Part shown: positions 4,410-5,159 of the stretch, one piece after another
Position numbering within the stretch: position 1 is the stretch's first letter
Layout of the letters: the number at the start of each line of letters is the position of its first letter
Assembly: GCA_937954195.1 (NCBI GenBank)
Contig: CALFYR010000107.1
Location: 1-5,159 of the forward strand
DNA from: an uncultured Dehalococcoidia bacterium
GTDB lineage: Bacteria > Chloroflexota > Dehalococcoidia > Tepidiformales > Tepidiformaceae
Length of the DNA: 5,159 bases
Reading direction: 5' to 3'
The notes under the pieces: generated by a model
Told to the model about the DNA's origin: nothing
The model's input: the letters and a program-made list of their open reading frames with translations, nothing else
The model's database searches: none
Translations under genes and position numbers: made by a program

Positions 4410-5159
4410 ACCCTCCGCTCGGCGGCGATCTTGTCCGCCAGCACCATGGGCCGGCGCTGGCCACCCTCATCCGCATCCTCGGTGACTTCGATCTCGCCGA
4501 GGATGCGCTTCAGGAGGCCTGGCTGGCGGCCATCGAAGCCTGGGCCGCGGGCGCTCCGGCCAATCCCACCGGCTGGCTCGTGACCACCGCCCGGCGCAAG
4601 GCGATCGACCGCCTTCGCCGGGAAGCGGCCGGCCGCCAGAAACTCGAACAGGCAGGCAGAGAGATGCCCACGGCCTACGACTTCGAACAACCCGCCGATG
4701 ACGACGTGCTCCATGACGACCGTCTGCGGCTTATCTTCACCTGCTGCCACCCATCCCTCGCGATGGAAGCACGGGTTGCGCTCACCCTTCGCACTCTCGG
4801 CGGCCTGACCACCCCCGAGATCGCACGCGCGTTCCTGCTCGATGAACCTGCGCTCGCCCAGCGCATCGTGCGTGCGAAACGAAAGATTCGCGACGCGGCC
4901 ATCCCCTACCGCATCCCGGAAGCTCACGAACTCCCCGAACGACTCGCCGGCGTACTCGCCACCCTCTACCTCGTATTCAACGAAGGCTACGCGTCCACCG
5001 CATCGGAAGCGCTCATCCGGCGCGACCTCTGCGCCGAGGCCATCAGGCTCACCCACTCCCTCCGCACGCTCATGCCCGACGAGCCCGAGGTCATCGGCCT
5101 CGAGGCGCTCATGCTCCTCCACGATGCCCGTCGCGCCGCCCGCGAAACCACCTCCGGCG
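4406..5159 (+). CDS. ECF sigma factor, ECF42 type (3' end outside the window)
   Basis: RNA polymerase sigma factor of the extracytoplasmic-function class; 251 codons are present and the frame is still open at the edge. Region sigma-2 covers about 9-72: D29-L-A-E-D-A-L-Q-E-A-W39 is the core-binding part, and N53-P-T-G-W-L-V-T-T-A-R with A-I-D-R-L-R-R72 the -10 recognition part. Region sigma-4 covers about 104-164, with D-D-R-L-R-L-I-F-T-C-C-H-P, then L-G-G-L-T-T-P-E-I-A-R and A-Q-R-I-V-R-A-K-R-K-I-R-D. It continues into the long C-terminal extension typical of ECF42: L-P-E-R-L near 176, L-Y-L-V-F-N-E-G-Y (187-195), D-L-C-A-E-A-I-R-L and M-P-D-E-P-E-V. Family members are about 400 residues, so roughly 150 are missing. 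Its ATG overlaps the preceding stop (ATGA), with only a distant AGGTG (4390-4394), implying coupling. No anti-sigma gene is seen; the extension is thought to control activity. Confidence 0.93.
   Translation, partial: MNPPLGGDLVRQHHGPALATLIRILGDFDLAEDALQEAWLAAIEAWAAGAPANPTGWLVTTARRKAIDRLRREAAGRQKLEQAGREMPTAYDFEQPADDDVLHDDRLRLIFTCCHPSLAMEARVALTLRTLGGLTTPEIARAFLLDEPALAQRIVRAKRKIRDAAIPYRIPEAHELPERLAGVLATLYLVFNEGYASTASEALIRRDLCAEAIRLTHSLRTLMPDEPEVIGLEALMLLHDARRAARETTSG

Noticed and set aside
4298..5122. Minus-strand open frame of 274 codons opposite the sigma factor gene
   Set aside because: The plus-strand frame from 4406 has full sigma-2 and sigma-4 motifs; the minus-strand frame is low-complexity and unrecognisable.

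Overview
The window is a compact, GC-rich bacterial segment (codon third positions mostly G or C) with short leaders, strong AAGGAGGA/GGAGG Shine-Dalgarno (SD) sites, some GTG starts and overlapping genes. The taxon cannot be fixed. The style of the Ppx protein and of the two small NTF2-like proteins reminds me of Chloroflexota, but that is a low-confidence impression. I see no tRNA, rRNA, CRISPR array, insertion sequence or phage gene.

Layout, left to right. (1) Positions 1-28, minus strand: the first nine codons of a gene leaving the window, probably an exported protein. (2) Positions 29-170: a divergent intergenic region with a candidate promoter for the next gene. (3) 171-1685, plus: an exopolyphosphatase/GppA-type phosphatase. 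(4) 1664-2801, minus: a three-gene operon read right to left, made of two small paralogous NTF2-like proteins and then a SixA-type phosphohistidine phosphatase. The SixA gene converges on and overlaps the phosphatase gene by 22 bases. (5) 2802-2969: a second divergent control region. (6) 2970 to the right edge, plus: three YCII/DGPF-family genes and then a sigma factor of the ECF42 type, whose reading frame runs off the window. These four genes are packed as one operon, with a 9-base gap, then a TAG/ATG abutment, then an ATGA overlap.

How the genes work together. ECF42 sigma factors are known to be encoded beside DGPF (YCII) genes and to lack a classical anti-sigma factor. The DNA before the first DGPF gene reads TGTCGA-N17-CGTC, which matches the ECF42 target promoter as I remember it, so the operon probably activates its own transcription. 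The predicted transcript would begin with a perfect 8-bp stem (2932-2958) that runs into the SD site of the first gene, which suggests a second, translational layer of control. The operon carries four YCII domains: one single-domain protein, one fused double-domain protein, and one single-domain protein whose DGPF signature has decayed.

The left half is a polyphosphate/phosphohistidine group (Ppx/GppA plus SixA), a pairing seen in many bacteria. Here SixA is co-transcribed with the two paralogous small proteins of unknown role. Nothing in the sequence ties the left half to the sigma-factor operon beyond the shared intergenic region.
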